A stretch of DNA of 64,000 bases, taken from positions 434,001 through 498,000 of the forward strand of contig NZ_QANS01000002.1 of NCBI RefSeq assembly GCF_003052265.1. The letters are read 5' to 3'. Shown here in pieces: positions 1 through 9,600 of the stretch. Numbering within the stretch: position 1 is the stretch's first letter; each line of letters begins with the position of its first letter. The DNA comes from Stenotrophobium rhamnosiphilum. GTDB taxonomy: Bacteria; Pseudomonadota; Gammaproteobacteria; Nevskiales; Nevskiaceae. Position numbers and translations under genes: made by a program. The notes under the pieces are model-generated. The model was given only the letters and a program-made list of their open reading frames with translations, was not told the DNA's origin and ran no database searches.

Positions 1-228
1 GGTGAGTTCGAAATCTCACTCGAAGCCGCAGCAAAAGATCTGGCCGAGAGTTATGGCGTCAAGCTTCCAGAAAGCACGGCCGAGTTCAATGTGGGCCAAC
101 TCGTTCTCAAATTCCTGCCACGTCCAGTAGTGGGCGATCGCCTGCGCCTTGGCCACATCGAACTTGTGGTTCGCAGGATGGAAGGCGGCGAGTTGCGCGA
201 GATTGGTGTGCGTTTACCTCGCGAGTAA
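1..228 (+). CDS. C-terminal end of a K+/H+ (CPA1-type) antiporter, truncated by the window edge
   Basis: An open frame runs from the first base to a TAA at 226-228, giving the last 75 residues of a protein. The visible part looks like the CorC/HlyC-type C-terminal domain (residues like GDRLRLGHIELVVRRMEGG) that ends NhaP2/CvrA-type potassium/proton antiporters of the inner membrane; in that family the domain is cytoplasmic and regulatory. The membrane part is outside the window, so the family call rests on this domain alone; a CorC-domain protein of another kind is possible. A REP-like palindrome follows the stop. Confidence 0.6.
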   Translation, partial: GEFEISLEAAAKDLAESYGVKLPESTAEFNVGQLVLKFLPRPVVGDRLRLGHIELVVRRMEGGELREIGVRLPRE

Positions 229-240
229 AAGCCAAGTAAA

Positions 241-294
241 TGTAGGGCGGGAGCATCCCGCCTTTCGCGGAAGGCGGGATGCTCCCGCCCTACG
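241..294. repeat. REP-like palindrome, copy 1
   Basis: A near-perfect inverted repeat: gtagggcgggagcatcccgc, a short loop around tttcgcgga, and the reverse complement. The same element is found at 15935-15987 and 16368-16420, each time just after a gene. It would form a strong hairpin in RNA from either strand. Extragenic palindromes of this kind are known in many gammaproteobacteria as REP/BIME elements mobilised by RAYT transposases; no such transposase is in this window. Confidence 0.8.
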
Positions 295-338
295 ACTCTA
301 GGTTGAGGCTTCGTCCCGGCAGCCAGTTACAATGCGAT

Positions 339-1217
339 ATGCCAGACATCCTCACCGTCCGTAATCTCAAAAAACACTTCCCCAAAGTTCAGGCCGTTAA
401 TGGCGTGAGCTTTGAGGTGGCCGAAGGTAGTTGCTTTGGTTTGCTCGGCCCCAACGGCGCGGGCAAGAGCACTACGGTTGAAATGCTCGAAGGCATTCTC
501 AAACCCAGCTCAGGTGAAATTCTGTTTCGTGGCGAGCCTATTGGTCCGCGTTATCGCGAACGTGTCGGCATCCAGTTTCAAACGACGGCGCTGCAAGATT
601 TCCTCACTGTAAAAGAAAACCTACGCTTCTTTCATTCGCTGTATGAGCAAGGCCCGAGCATTGAAGAGTTAGTCGAGACCTGCCATCTCGGCGAGTTCAT
701 GGATCGCGACAGTCGCAAGCTCTCAGGTGGTCAGCGCCAACGACTGCTTCTCGCAATCGCACTGGTCAATGATCCTGATCTGTTATTTCTCGATGAGCCC
801 ACGACCGGCCTTGATCCTCAAGCCCGTCGCAATTTTTGGGAACTCGTACAGTCGATCAAAGCACGCGGCAAAACGATTGTGCTGACGACGCACTACATGG
901 AAGAGGCTTACCTGCTATGCGATGAAATCGCGATCATGGACCACGGCCACATCATTGCGCGCGGCACACCGAATCGTTTGCTGGCTGAGCATTTCAATGA
1001 CAGCGTGCTAGAAATTCCTTCCGCTGAACTGAATGGACAGGCTTCCGCACTGGGCTTCACAGTCCGCCGCGAAGCGGCAGAACTGATGACAGCCGATGTG
1101 AATGACTCCGTGCGCAAGTTACTCGATGCTGGCGTGTCACTGACTCATCTCAAGATTCGACCGCGCACACTGGAAGATTTATTTATCCGACTCACCGGCC
1201 GAGAGATGCGCTCATGA
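339..1217 (+). CDS. ABC-2 type exporter, ATP-binding protein
   Basis: 292 residues from the ATG at 339; upstream in-frame codons would add a proline/arginine stretch translated from the palindrome region and are unlikely to be used. All nucleotide-binding motifs are present: Walker A GPNGAGKST (37-45), signature LSGGQRQR, Walker B LLFLDEPTTGLD, and H-loop TTHYMEEA. The family (CcmA/DrrA-like, COG1131) powers exporters of drugs, polysaccharides or unknown substrates at the inner membrane. It overlaps the permease gene by four bases (ATGA), so the two are translationally coupled. The substrate cannot be told from sequence. Confidence 0.93.
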   Translation: MPDILTVRNLKKHFPKVQAVNGVSFEVAEGSCFGLLGPNGAGKSTTVEMLEGILKPSSGEILFRGEPIGPRYRERVGIQFQTTALQDFLTVKENLRFFHSLYEQGPSIEELVETCHLGEFMDRDSRKLSGGQRQRLLLAIALVNDPDLLFLDEPTTGLDPQARRNFWELVQSIKARGKTIVLTTHYMEEAYLLCDEIAIMDHGHIIARGTPNRLLAEHFNDSVLEIPSAELNGQASALGFTVRREAAELMTADVNDSVRKLLDAGVSLTHLKIRPRTLEDLFIRLTGREMRS

Positions 1218-2233
1218 AACGTTTATGGGCAATGACACTCGCACGCTCGCTGGAATTCCTGCGTGACACCTCCGCACTCGGTTGGAATCTGATTTTCCCA
1301 CTGGTGATGGTCGCTGGCATGGCGCTGATTTTTTCCGGCCCAGGCCAACCGCTATTCAAAGCCGCAGTGATTGCGCCAGCAGGCGCAGCACTGGATGCCA
1401 AGCTACATCCCTTTCTCGCCACACCACATGTGCAGTTCTACGCTGAAACCAGCGTTGAAGAAGCCTTGCCAAAAGTGCAGCGCCATCGCATCGACATGCT
1501 GATCGATCTGCGCACGACTCCGGGCAAATACTGGGTCAACGATCAATCGCCGAAAGGCACAACGTTAGAGCGCGTATTGGCTGGTACAGCCGGCCCCAAG
1601 TTAGAACGCGAGATCGCCAGCGGCGCACAGATTCGCTATGTCGACTGGGTTGTTCCCGGCGTACTCGGCATGAACATCATGTTCTCCTGCCTGTTCGGCA
1701 TCGGCTACGTCATCGTCCGTTACCGCAAGTCCGGCTATCTCAAACGCCTCAACGCCACACCGCTGCGCGCGATTGAATTCATCACCGCCCAGCTGATCTC
1801 ACGCCTCGCCTTGATCATGCTCATCACAGTCGTTGTATTTACAGGCACCAATCTGTTCCTGCACTTTCGCATGGAAGGCTCTTACTTGAATCTGTTCTTG
1901 GTCGCGCTAATCGGCGCCATCTCCATGATCGCGATGGGCCTCACCGTTTCTGCACGCGTCACCAGTGAAGAACTCGCAGGCGGCCTGCTCAACCTGATCT
2001 CATCACCAATGATGGTCGTATCTGGCGTGTTCTTCTCAATGGACGGTTCGCCGCAGATCTTGCAAGCCGCGGCCAAAATCTTCCCGCTAACTCACATGCT
2101 CGAAGCCGCACGCGCCGTGATGCTGGATGGTGCAGGCTTCATGCAGATCGCACCGCAGCTCGCGATCCTTAGTGCGATGGCTGTTGTGTTTCTGGCGATT
2201 GGGGCCAGCACTTTCAAGTGGACGCAAGACTAG
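1214..2233 (+). CDS. ABC-2 type exporter, membrane permease
   Basis: 339 residues, starting inside the stop of the ATPase gene. There is one N-terminal membrane segment (about 20-40), a large soluble loop (about 45-150), then about five hydrophobic segments from 150 to the end, which is the ABC2_membrane plan. In the family, a dimer of this protein joins two ATPases to form an exporter. The final segment ends shortly before the stop. The conserved pattern around ARVTSEELAGGLLNLISSPM matches the NodJ/DrrB-like signature region. No cargo gene is adjacent, so the substrate is unknown. Confidence 0.92.
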   Translation: MKRLWAMTLARSLEFLRDTSALGWNLIFPLVMVAGMALIFSGPGQPLFKAAVIAPAGAALDAKLHPFLATPHVQFYAETSVEEALPKVQRHRIDMLIDLRTTPGKYWVNDQSPKGTTLERVLAGTAGPKLEREIASGAQIRYVDWVVPGVLGMNIMFSCLFGIGYVIVRYRKSGYLKRLNATPLRAIEFITAQLISRLALIMLITVVVFTGTNLFLHFRMEGSYLNLFLVALIGAISMIAMGLTVSARVTSEELAGGLLNLISSPMMVVSGVFFSMDGSPQILQAAAKIFPLTHMLEAARAVMLDGAGFMQIAPQLAILSAMAVVFLAIGASTFKWTQD

Positions 2234-2461
2234 GCGTGTAGCGGCTCCCTGCTTGTCCAGCAATGTCTGCCTTCAGCCCTTTGCAGTCCGTCGACCATGA
2301 CGATTCGGCCGCTGGAAGCGGACATTGAATTTGCGGTCTAATCCGGCGATAGTTCCAGCACAACCATAAAAAATCAGGGCCTTGCAAATGATGCCGCTGA
2401 GTAAAACCGCCGAAGTAAAGCAATTAATTCCCGCGATTAGGTCCAAGTGTAGTTGGACCTC

Positions 2462-3802
2462 ATGAGCAGACCCTCATTCTTTTCCCTTTTACATGTATTG
2501 GTCATCGCGGGCTTAATATGCGCCCTGCCTGTTGCAATCATATCGGCGGCGAGTGGCTCCTGGATGACGTTGCTCATCTTCGTGGTCGTTACCCAAGTTT
2601 TTATAGTCTTATTGGGCCCTCCTGCACTTTTGTTGCTTATATGGCGAAATGCCATCAACGCGCGAGCCTGCTCAATCATGGGCGCTATTGTAGGAGCGTT
2701 TCCAGGCACACTTCTCTTGGTAAACACTACAGGGTCCGGTGTTGAGCCAGTCTTTCTTGGCGCACTCAGTGGTGCTGCTATCGGATTTGTCTTTTGGCTA
2801 TTAGTTTCAAAACTCAGCGGGGACGACGACCAAAACGAAATTCTAGAAAAGAATGCAAGACTTGTCCCGACATCCTCATCCTTGCGTCAAGTAAGCAAAG
2901 AAGTTCGCAAAAATTACCAAATGGTTAATCGTGAACTTTTAGCCATAGCCACCAAAAATACCCCAGACTTCGGAAAAAGGGTTGAGCGGTCTCTTCGCAA
3001 GATGGAGCGGGGACGCAGACTCAGATTGATCAGAAAAATGTTACTACTTTTTTCCTACGCTCTTCTCTCAATATGCGTTGTGATAATAGCCATTCGCGGG
3101 TGGAGAAATATCCCGCTCTCCATGCCATTGGCAGCCATGGCTATGGCCATATTGGGCGCATTCATTGATAACCTTGTCTTCAAAGATCATGAGCGAGCGA
3201 GCGCAATTAATGACACTTTGACAACCGTTAAGAAGGTATCTGAGATTCAGAAGAACGGAGAGATAACTGAAGGGAAAATTCCCCTAACAGTCGGCTTTAT
3301 CAATTTGGCTGGGACACAATTGGACCGGATGCTTTTCGAGGATGCGACAGCAATGTCTCGAATTTTCCTACGTACGGCACTTGCCCGCAATGAAGTTCCT
3401 AAATCAGAAATTCTCTTCATTTATGCAGAGCTCGACGCAGACGGATTATTCAAAAATAATAGCTTCAAAAACGTAAGGCAACTCGCCAAAGAAACAACCG
3501 CATCAATGGTGATTCTTGCGTCTCCAAATCCAGCCGATTTCATTAGGAAAGCCGTCAATCTTGCTGGACCCAGAACTGCAAATCTCGTTTTCACCATTGA
3601 TCGTAATGGCGCGGCATTTAGTAGATTTTTTCAATCTCTATTTCAGAATATGCGTGGCGGCAAGGACATGCTGAGCAGTTGGGTTGCATTGGCGCCACAA
3701 GGGCCGCAGGTTTCGCAAACAAACGTCCCCGTCACGCTACTTTTCGCAGAAGCGGGAAAGCTTGCCTTCCGGCCTGAAGAGACGCCTGACAAAACCCAAT
3801 GA
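2462..3802 (+). CDS. Unrecognised membrane protein, 446 aa
   Basis: I do not recognise this family. The ATG at 2462 is preferred; a TTG nine bases upstream (2453) would add three residues. The protein has an N-terminal cluster of about four hydrophobic segments (roughly residues 8-120), a charged linker (120-195), a second hydrophobic pair (about 196-245), and a soluble C-terminal domain of about 200 residues. The base composition is more AT-rich than the ABC genes to its left and the guanidine operon to its right, which suggests acquisition. The gene stands alone; 133 bp separate it from the next gene, which shares its composition. Confidence 0.75.
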   Translation: MSRPSFFSLLHVLVIAGLICALPVAIISAASGSWMTLLIFVVVTQVFIVLLGPPALLLLIWRNAINARACSIMGAIVGAFPGTLLLVNTTGSGVEPVFLGALSGAAIGFVFWLLVSKLSGDDDQNEILEKNARLVPTSSSLRQVSKEVRKNYQMVNRELLAIATKNTPDFGKRVERSLRKMERGRRLRLIRKMLLLFSYALLSICVVIIAIRGWRNIPLSMPLAAMAMAILGAFIDNLVFKDHERASAINDTLTTVKKVSEIQKNGEITEGKIPLTVGFINLAGTQLDRMLFEDATAMSRIFLRTALARNEVPKSEILFIYAELDADGLFKNNSFKNVRQLAKETTASMVILASPNPADFIRKAVNLAGPRTANLVFTIDRNGAAFSRFFQSLFQNMRGGKDMLSSWVALAPQGPQVSQTNVPVTLLFAEAGKLAFRPEETPDKTQ

Positions 3803-3935
3803 ATCAGCGCCGCCTTTATCCGAACGGCCGTTACTGGCACACAGTTCTATTTCAATCTTGCGAAGCGGCCGTCATATTTTTGATAGAGAAACCTCGACTT
3901 GGCACATCAAGTGCCAGTCTCGTTAAGGAAATGCA

Positions 3936-4706
3936 ATGACGTTCAAAAACGTATGTGATTGGACGTTAAAGATGGCAATGATAGTAACCGCAAGTCTTTG
4001 CGTGACTTTTGCGTCGGCCAAAGGCATTGATGACACTAATGGAAGTTTCCATTCAAAAAAATCTCTCTGTTATGTACAGCTGAGGCCAAACTGGCCCACT
4101 GTAAAGGGTGGGGATAATCCCGTTTGTAAAGCAGCACTAGCAAACCTCAATAAATTCTGTGACGAGTCTGCGCAGTACAACCACCGCAAGTTAGATCCGG
4201 AGAATATGGTTATTCATGAGCCGGATTGGCACCAAATGGATCCTGCCGCGAATTTGGATTTGATTATTGAAGTTCAGCTTTCAATGTTTTCCCAGAAATA
4301 TAGAGAGGACAACAGACCTCAATATGAGAAGCGCGCTAAGGAACTTCTGAAATCAGGAGTACTTCGACTTTATCGCGCAGAAATAAATATCGATGGGCGC
4401 GGCGAGTCTGAGACCATTTACAGACTTGAAAATATTCATCCCGAGAATGAAAACAAGCCGGGTTACAACCAAGTTGAATTTATGGTGGCTGATTTGAATC
4501 AGCGCGTGATCTCGCAGAAGTATCGGAAAGGAGAGATTGGTGATCTGTGGAAATATGAAAACGAATGGTTCGTTGTTTACTACGATCTATATGACGGCAA
4601 TGGTGGACGGCTTCTTGTTGATGTAGTAAGTCGACCAACTGAGGCTTCTGGTGGCCTTGTGACGGAATGCACGTTGGCAAACATCACGGAGAAAGGGAGC
4701 AACTAG
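3936..4706 (+). CDS. Unrecognised secreted protein, 256 aa
   Basis: The ATG at 3936 has a purine-rich ribosome site (taaggaaatg) just upstream. The first 29 residues look like a Sec signal peptide (basic start, hydrophobic core around MAMIVTASLCVTFA, cleavage near ASAKG), so the product is probably periplasmic. The mature part is hydrophilic, with about four cysteines (CYVQLRP, NPVCKAA, NKFCDES, TECTLAN). No enzyme motif is visible. It shares the AT-rich composition of the preceding gene and may have arrived with it. Confidence 0.72.
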   Translation: MTFKNVCDWTLKMAMIVTASLCVTFASAKGIDDTNGSFHSKKSLCYVQLRPNWPTVKGGDNPVCKAALANLNKFCDESAQYNHRKLDPENMVIHEPDWHQMDPAANLDLIIEVQLSMFSQKYREDNRPQYEKRAKELLKSGVLRLYRAEINIDGRGESETIYRLENIHPENENKPGYNQVEFMVADLNQRVISQKYRKGEIGDLWKYENEWFVVYYDLYDGNGGRLLVDVVSRPTEASGGLVTECTLANITEKGSN

Positions 4707-4874
4707 TTAGCTATGCGGCATTTTATTTCGCCATGATTTATGGGGCACTAGAGAAATGTAAAGGCTGCCTTTAAATCAATAGCCGCTCTGGAGCGATGAA
4801 ATTGATGGGGCGAGAGGCAAGTCTTGGCATAAAGTGGGCATAGCCCACGAAGCAATTGAGCTTTTCAATAAAAG

Positions 4875-6686
4875 TTATTTTGCAGCAGCATTTGCAAGAT
4901 AAGCACGCCAACCACCAAGCTCCGTAATCTCCTGCGCACCCACCACAGCGTAGGCTTCACAAAGAAATCCGCTGGCCTCAGTGCCGTCTTCCAGCTTCAG
5001 TTTGCCAATCCCTAACGGCGACGGAATGCGTGCAACGAATTGTCCAAACGCTGCCGCAGGCAATGACCAAAGCTCCAACTCAATCCCCGGCCCTTCAGCG
5101 TCCGGCGCATAGATCAGGCCTGGCTTCTTTGGCGTGGTGTTGGGCAGAACATAGAAGCGGTAGTTTTTAGTCGTGCGCGCTTTGCGAACCAAAGTACCGC
5201 CCGGTCCTGTTAGTTCGTGATTCAGTGGCATGCCAGTGAGATGTGCGCCGACAACAGCAATCACGATGCGATCATCGCTATGAACAGGAATAGACATTGT
5301 TGACTCCAAAATTGTGGCATCGCGATCAATGCCTAAACCAAATGCGCCGCTGCGATGCAGTCGTTCTGCCAACACGGCCAAAGCATCATCAGCAAACGCA
5401 GGTGCAATCAGTGAAACGCCAAAGGGCAAGCCGTTTTTGCGGAAACCTGCAGGTACGGCTACAGCACAGCAATCGAGCAGATTGACGAAGTTGGTATAGA
5501 GGCCCAAGCGTGAATTGAGTTGCACCGGATCTGCCTGCATCTCATCAACGCGATAAGTTGTCGGCGACGTCGGCAGCAACATCAGATCGAATTGTGTCCA
5601 CGCGGCATCCGTCTTACGGCGCAAAGCCGTTAGCGTGGTCATATCGGCAAACAGATCTGCCGCGGTGAAGCGCGAAGCCCCACTGATGATGCGATACACC
5701 GTCGCATCCATCTCTGCGGCGCGCCCATGAATAAACTCGCGCAGCGGTTCAAGACGCTCGGCGACGAAGCCTCCTGAATAAAGCAGGCTGGCTGCTTCAC
5801 GGAACGGTGTGTAATCAAAATCCACCGCCACACCGCCGAGTCCTTTCAAGCGTTCAATGCTTTCTGTGTAGAGAAGAGCAGCTTCATTGTCACCGTAGAA
5901 CTCACGTTGAGCCGCTGGCAACACTGCAAAACGAAATCCGGAAACAGGCAATGGACGCTGCGGCGCCGTACGCGCATAGGGATCACGAACGTCATCACCT
6001 TGCGCAATGCGACGCACTTGATCGGCGTCACGCGTTGTAGCCGCGAACACCGTGACGCAATCCAGACTGCGGCAAGCAGGCACAACACCGTGCGCAGGCA
6101 ACAAACCTTTAGTCGGCTTGATGCCGATGAGATTGTTGAACGATGCCGGCACGCGACCAGAACCCGCGGTGTCGGTGCCCAACGAGAAACAAACCTGCCC
6201 TGCCGCTACTGACACCGCCGATCCGGAACTCGAACCGCCAGAGATGTAGCGCGAGTCGAACACGCTGCGAGGCGCACCGTACGGAGAGCGTGTGCCATTG
6301 AGGCCAGTGGCGAATTGATCGAGATTGGTTTTGCCAATCAGCAAAGCGCCTGCCGCACGCAATCGCGCGACAACTGCGGCGTCTTCCTGTGGTCGATAAG
6401 CAAAGCTGGGACAAGCTGCGGTCGTATCAAGTCCGGCGCAATCGATGTTGTCTTTGACCGCGAATGGAATGCCCCACAGTGGCTGATTCGCAGAAGGCGA
6501 GCCCGCCTTCATCAACGCTCGTGCAGCATCACGCAACGCAGCATCAGAGACGCGGCTGATCCAGACGGCTTTGTCCGTGCTCGCAGCAATACGCTGCAAC
6601 ACTTCATCAACCAAAGCCAGCGGCGTCAGACTGCCTTCAGCGTAACGCGCATGCAGATCAGCGATCGTGAATATCTGCGGCAACAT
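4875..6686 (-). CDS. atzF: Allophanate hydrolase
   Basis: 603 residues, the full two-domain length of AtzF-type enzymes. The N-terminal amidase-signature domain has the Ser-cisSer-Lys triad: Lys78 (in GIPFAVKDN), Ser152 (GGSSSGS) and Ser176 (TDTAGSGRVPA), with the same spacing as in AtzF. The C-terminal domain (about 465-603) is the AtzF-type second domain; in family members that carry it, it acts on the N-carboxy intermediate. The reaction converts allophanate to CO2 and ammonia. It is the last gene of the guanidine operon, one base after the carboxylase stop, and yields the usable nitrogen. The start ATG is at 6684-6686. Confidence 0.95.
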   Translation of the reverse strand: MLPQIFTIADLHARYAEGSLTPLALVDEVLQRIAASTDKAVWISRVSDAALRDAARALMKAGSPSANQPLWGIPFAVKDNIDCAGLDTTAACPSFAYRPQEDAAVVARLRAAGALLIGKTNLDQFATGLNGTRSPYGAPRSVFDSRYISGGSSSGSAVSVAAGQVCFSLGTDTAGSGRVPASFNNLIGIKPTKGLLPAHGVVPACRSLDCVTVFAATTRDADQVRRIAQGDDVRDPYARTAPQRPLPVSGFRFAVLPAAQREFYGDNEAALLYTESIERLKGLGGVAVDFDYTPFREAASLLYSGGFVAERLEPLREFIHGRAAEMDATVYRIISGASRFTAADLFADMTTLTALRRKTDAAWTQFDLMLLPTSPTTYRVDEMQADPVQLNSRLGLYTNFVNLLDCCAVAVPAGFRKNGLPFGVSLIAPAFADDALAVLAERLHRSGAFGLGIDRDATILESTMSIPVHSDDRIVIAVVGAHLTGMPLNHELTGPGGTLVRKARTTKNYRFYVLPNTTPKKPGLIYAPDAEGPGIELELWSLPAAAFGQFVARIPSPLGIGKLKLEDGTEASGFLCEAYAVVGAQEITELGGWRAYLANAAAK

Positions 6687-6687
6687 C

Positions 6688-9600
6688 TCAGGCGTCCTCC
6701 AGTACTGCGATGACCTGCCCTGATTGCACTGTGCGACCGGGCTGGCAACGCAGTTCGCGAATCTTGCCGGATGCTGGGGCGAGGATTTCCATTTCCATCT
6801 TCATGGATTCAACGACGACCAGAACTTGCCCACGCTCAACAGTGGCGCCTTCTTCAACCTGAATCTTCCAGACGTTGCCAGTGACCTGTGCATTCACCGC
6901 GCTGCAGCCTGCGGGAATGTCATCACCGCCCATATCTGCGACAACATCGTCAACGCTGAAACTATCGAGACCACGCTCTTTCCAATCTGCACGCTCAGCT
7001 TCAAACGCTGTTTGTTGACGGCTCTTGAAGGCATTGATGTCGGCAGCGTTGCTGTCGAGGAACTTGGCGTAATCCGCATACGAGAACGTGGTGTTTTCGA
7101 TCTTGATGGGATAACGGCCATGCGGGAATGCTGCACGCGCTTCTTCAAGCTCTGCGTCACTCACTTCAAAGAAACGGATTTGATCAAAGCAGCGCAGCAA
7201 CCAAGGTTGCTCGAAGGCTTCGGTCTTGCGCCAGCGATTCCACATCTGGATTGTGCGGCCAAACAACTGATAGCCACCCGGACCTTCCATGCCGTACACG
7301 CAAAGATAAGCGCCGCCGATGCCCACCGCATTCTCTGGCGTCCAGGTACGCGCCGGGTTGTACTTGGTGGTGACGAGGCGATGACGTGGATCTACTGGTG
7401 TTGCCACTGGTGCGCCAAGATAAACGTCGCCCAAGCCCATCACCAAATAGCTCGCGTCGAACACGATGCGATGCACATCGTCGATGGAATCGAGACCGTT
7501 AATGCGACGGATGAACTCGATATTGTCCGGGCACCATGGCGCGTTGGGACGCACCAGTTCCTGATACTTACGCATCGCCAGCTGAATCTGTGGATCGTTC
7601 CACGACAGCGGCAGATGCACGATACGGCTTGGCAGCGTGACATCTTCTGCGCGTGGCAATGCACGTTCGATTTCAGCAAGAACATCAAGCAAGCGCTGAC
7701 GCTTGAGGACGTGACTATCGAAATGGATTTGCAGCGAGCGAATGCCCGCGGTGAGATCAATGATGCCCGGCAGCTTTGCTGCGCTGACTGCTTCTGAGAG
7801 CAGGTGCACACGTAGACGCAACGCAAGATCCAGCGCCATCGGGCCGTATTCAACGAGCAAGTAGTCATCACCGCAGCGGCGATAAACCACAGGCACTGGG
7901 CCTTCATCAGAGCGCGCCAAGATTGGCGAGCCTAGATCAGCAATTTTTGGCGCATTGACTTGCACCGTCTTTGCTGCCTCAGCAGGAACAAAACGAATCT
8001 TGTCACCGGGCTTGAGCTGACCGGTCTTCCAAAGATCATCACGCGCGATGACAGCTGGGCAAACAAAACCGCCGAGGCTCGGACCATCAGGGCCGAGGAT
8101 GATCGGCATATCGCCAGTGAAGTCGATCGCACCGATGGCGTAAGCGTTGTCGTGAATGTTTGAAGGATGCAGCCCTGCTTCGCCACCATCCGCACGCGCC
8201 CACTGCGGGCGTGGGCCCATCAAGCGAACGCCAGTGCGCGCGGAGTTGAAGTGCACTTCGTACTCGGCGCTGTAGAGCGCTTCGATATCGAAGTCCGTAA
8301 AGAAATCAGGTGCGCCGTGCGGACCATAGTGAACACTGATCGTCCAACTGCGGCTCAGTACTGGACGTTCGTTGAAGGCCAGCACTGCAGGTGCGGATTC
8401 AGCAGAACCAACACTGTCAATATGCAGCGTATCGCCCGCTTTAAGAACGCCAGTGGCGTGCCCACCAAAACCACCCAAACTGAACGTTGCGCCAGAGCCG
8501 AGATACTGCGCGACATCAAGACCGCCACGCAGTGCGAGATAGCAGCGCTGGCCTGCGCCTTCGATGGTGCCGAGTGCAAGTACCTGCCCTGCGCGGACTT
8601 CGATGGGCTCGTAGAACGAGAGCGGCTGATCATCCAAGGTCGCGCGCATGGCTGCGCCGGTTAGTGCAATGACCGTGTCGCAGCGAAACTTCAGTGTCGG
8701 ACCCATCATCGTGCATTCAAGTGCGGCTGCGCCTTCGCGATTGCCGACGATGCGGTTGGCCAACCGGAATGAGCGATCATCCATCGGGCCTGAAGGCGGA
8801 ATGCCAACGCCCCAATATCCAAGACGACCCGGCCAATCCTGCACACTGGTCTGCGCGCCGGGCGCGATCACTTCAATCACATTGGGCTGGAATACGAAAT
8901 CTTTAAGGACGCGTGTCGCAACGTTGCCGCTGAGGAATTCGTCCGACGCGATCACCGCGCGCAAATAACCCAGATTGGTTTCGATGCCGCGAACCGTGGT
9001 CTCTTCAAGCGCCTTCGCCAGATTGCTGATCGCTGCCTGACGGTCATCACCGTAAGCGATAATCTTGGCTAGCATCGGATCGTAGTACTGCGAAACTTCT
9101 GTGCCTGTCTCAATCCAGCCATCAACGCGAACGCCTTCAGGGAAGCTCACTTCCGTCAGCAGGCCCGTCGACGGGCGGAAATCCTGTTGCGGATTTTCGG
9201 CATAGAGACGCACTTCGACCGATGCACCTTTCGGCACCAGCGTTTCCTGTGCAGGCAACACCAGTTCACCCGCGGCTTGTTTGATCATCCACTCAACGAG
9301 GTCGATACCGAATACAGATTCAGTGACTGGGTGTTCAACCTGCAAGCGCGTATTCACTTCCAGAAAGTAGAAGTCTTCACGTGCGACGTCGTAGATGAAT
9401 TCAACGGTGCCTGCAGATTCGTACTTCACTGCTTCGCCAAGCGAACGCGCTGCAGCGTAAAGGCGTTGACGCATTGCGTCCGTCAGGCCCGGCGCTGGCG
9501 TTTCTTCTACGACTTTTTGATTGCGACGTTGCAGTGAGCAATCACGCTCACCCAGCGACACCACTCTGCCCTTGCCGTCACCAAAGATCTGCACTTCAAC

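Noticed and set aside
6724-7797. A 357-codon open frame antisense to guanidine carboxylase
   Set aside because: It lies fully inside the carboxylase on the other strand, has no protein-like pattern and is explained by codon bias of the real gene.
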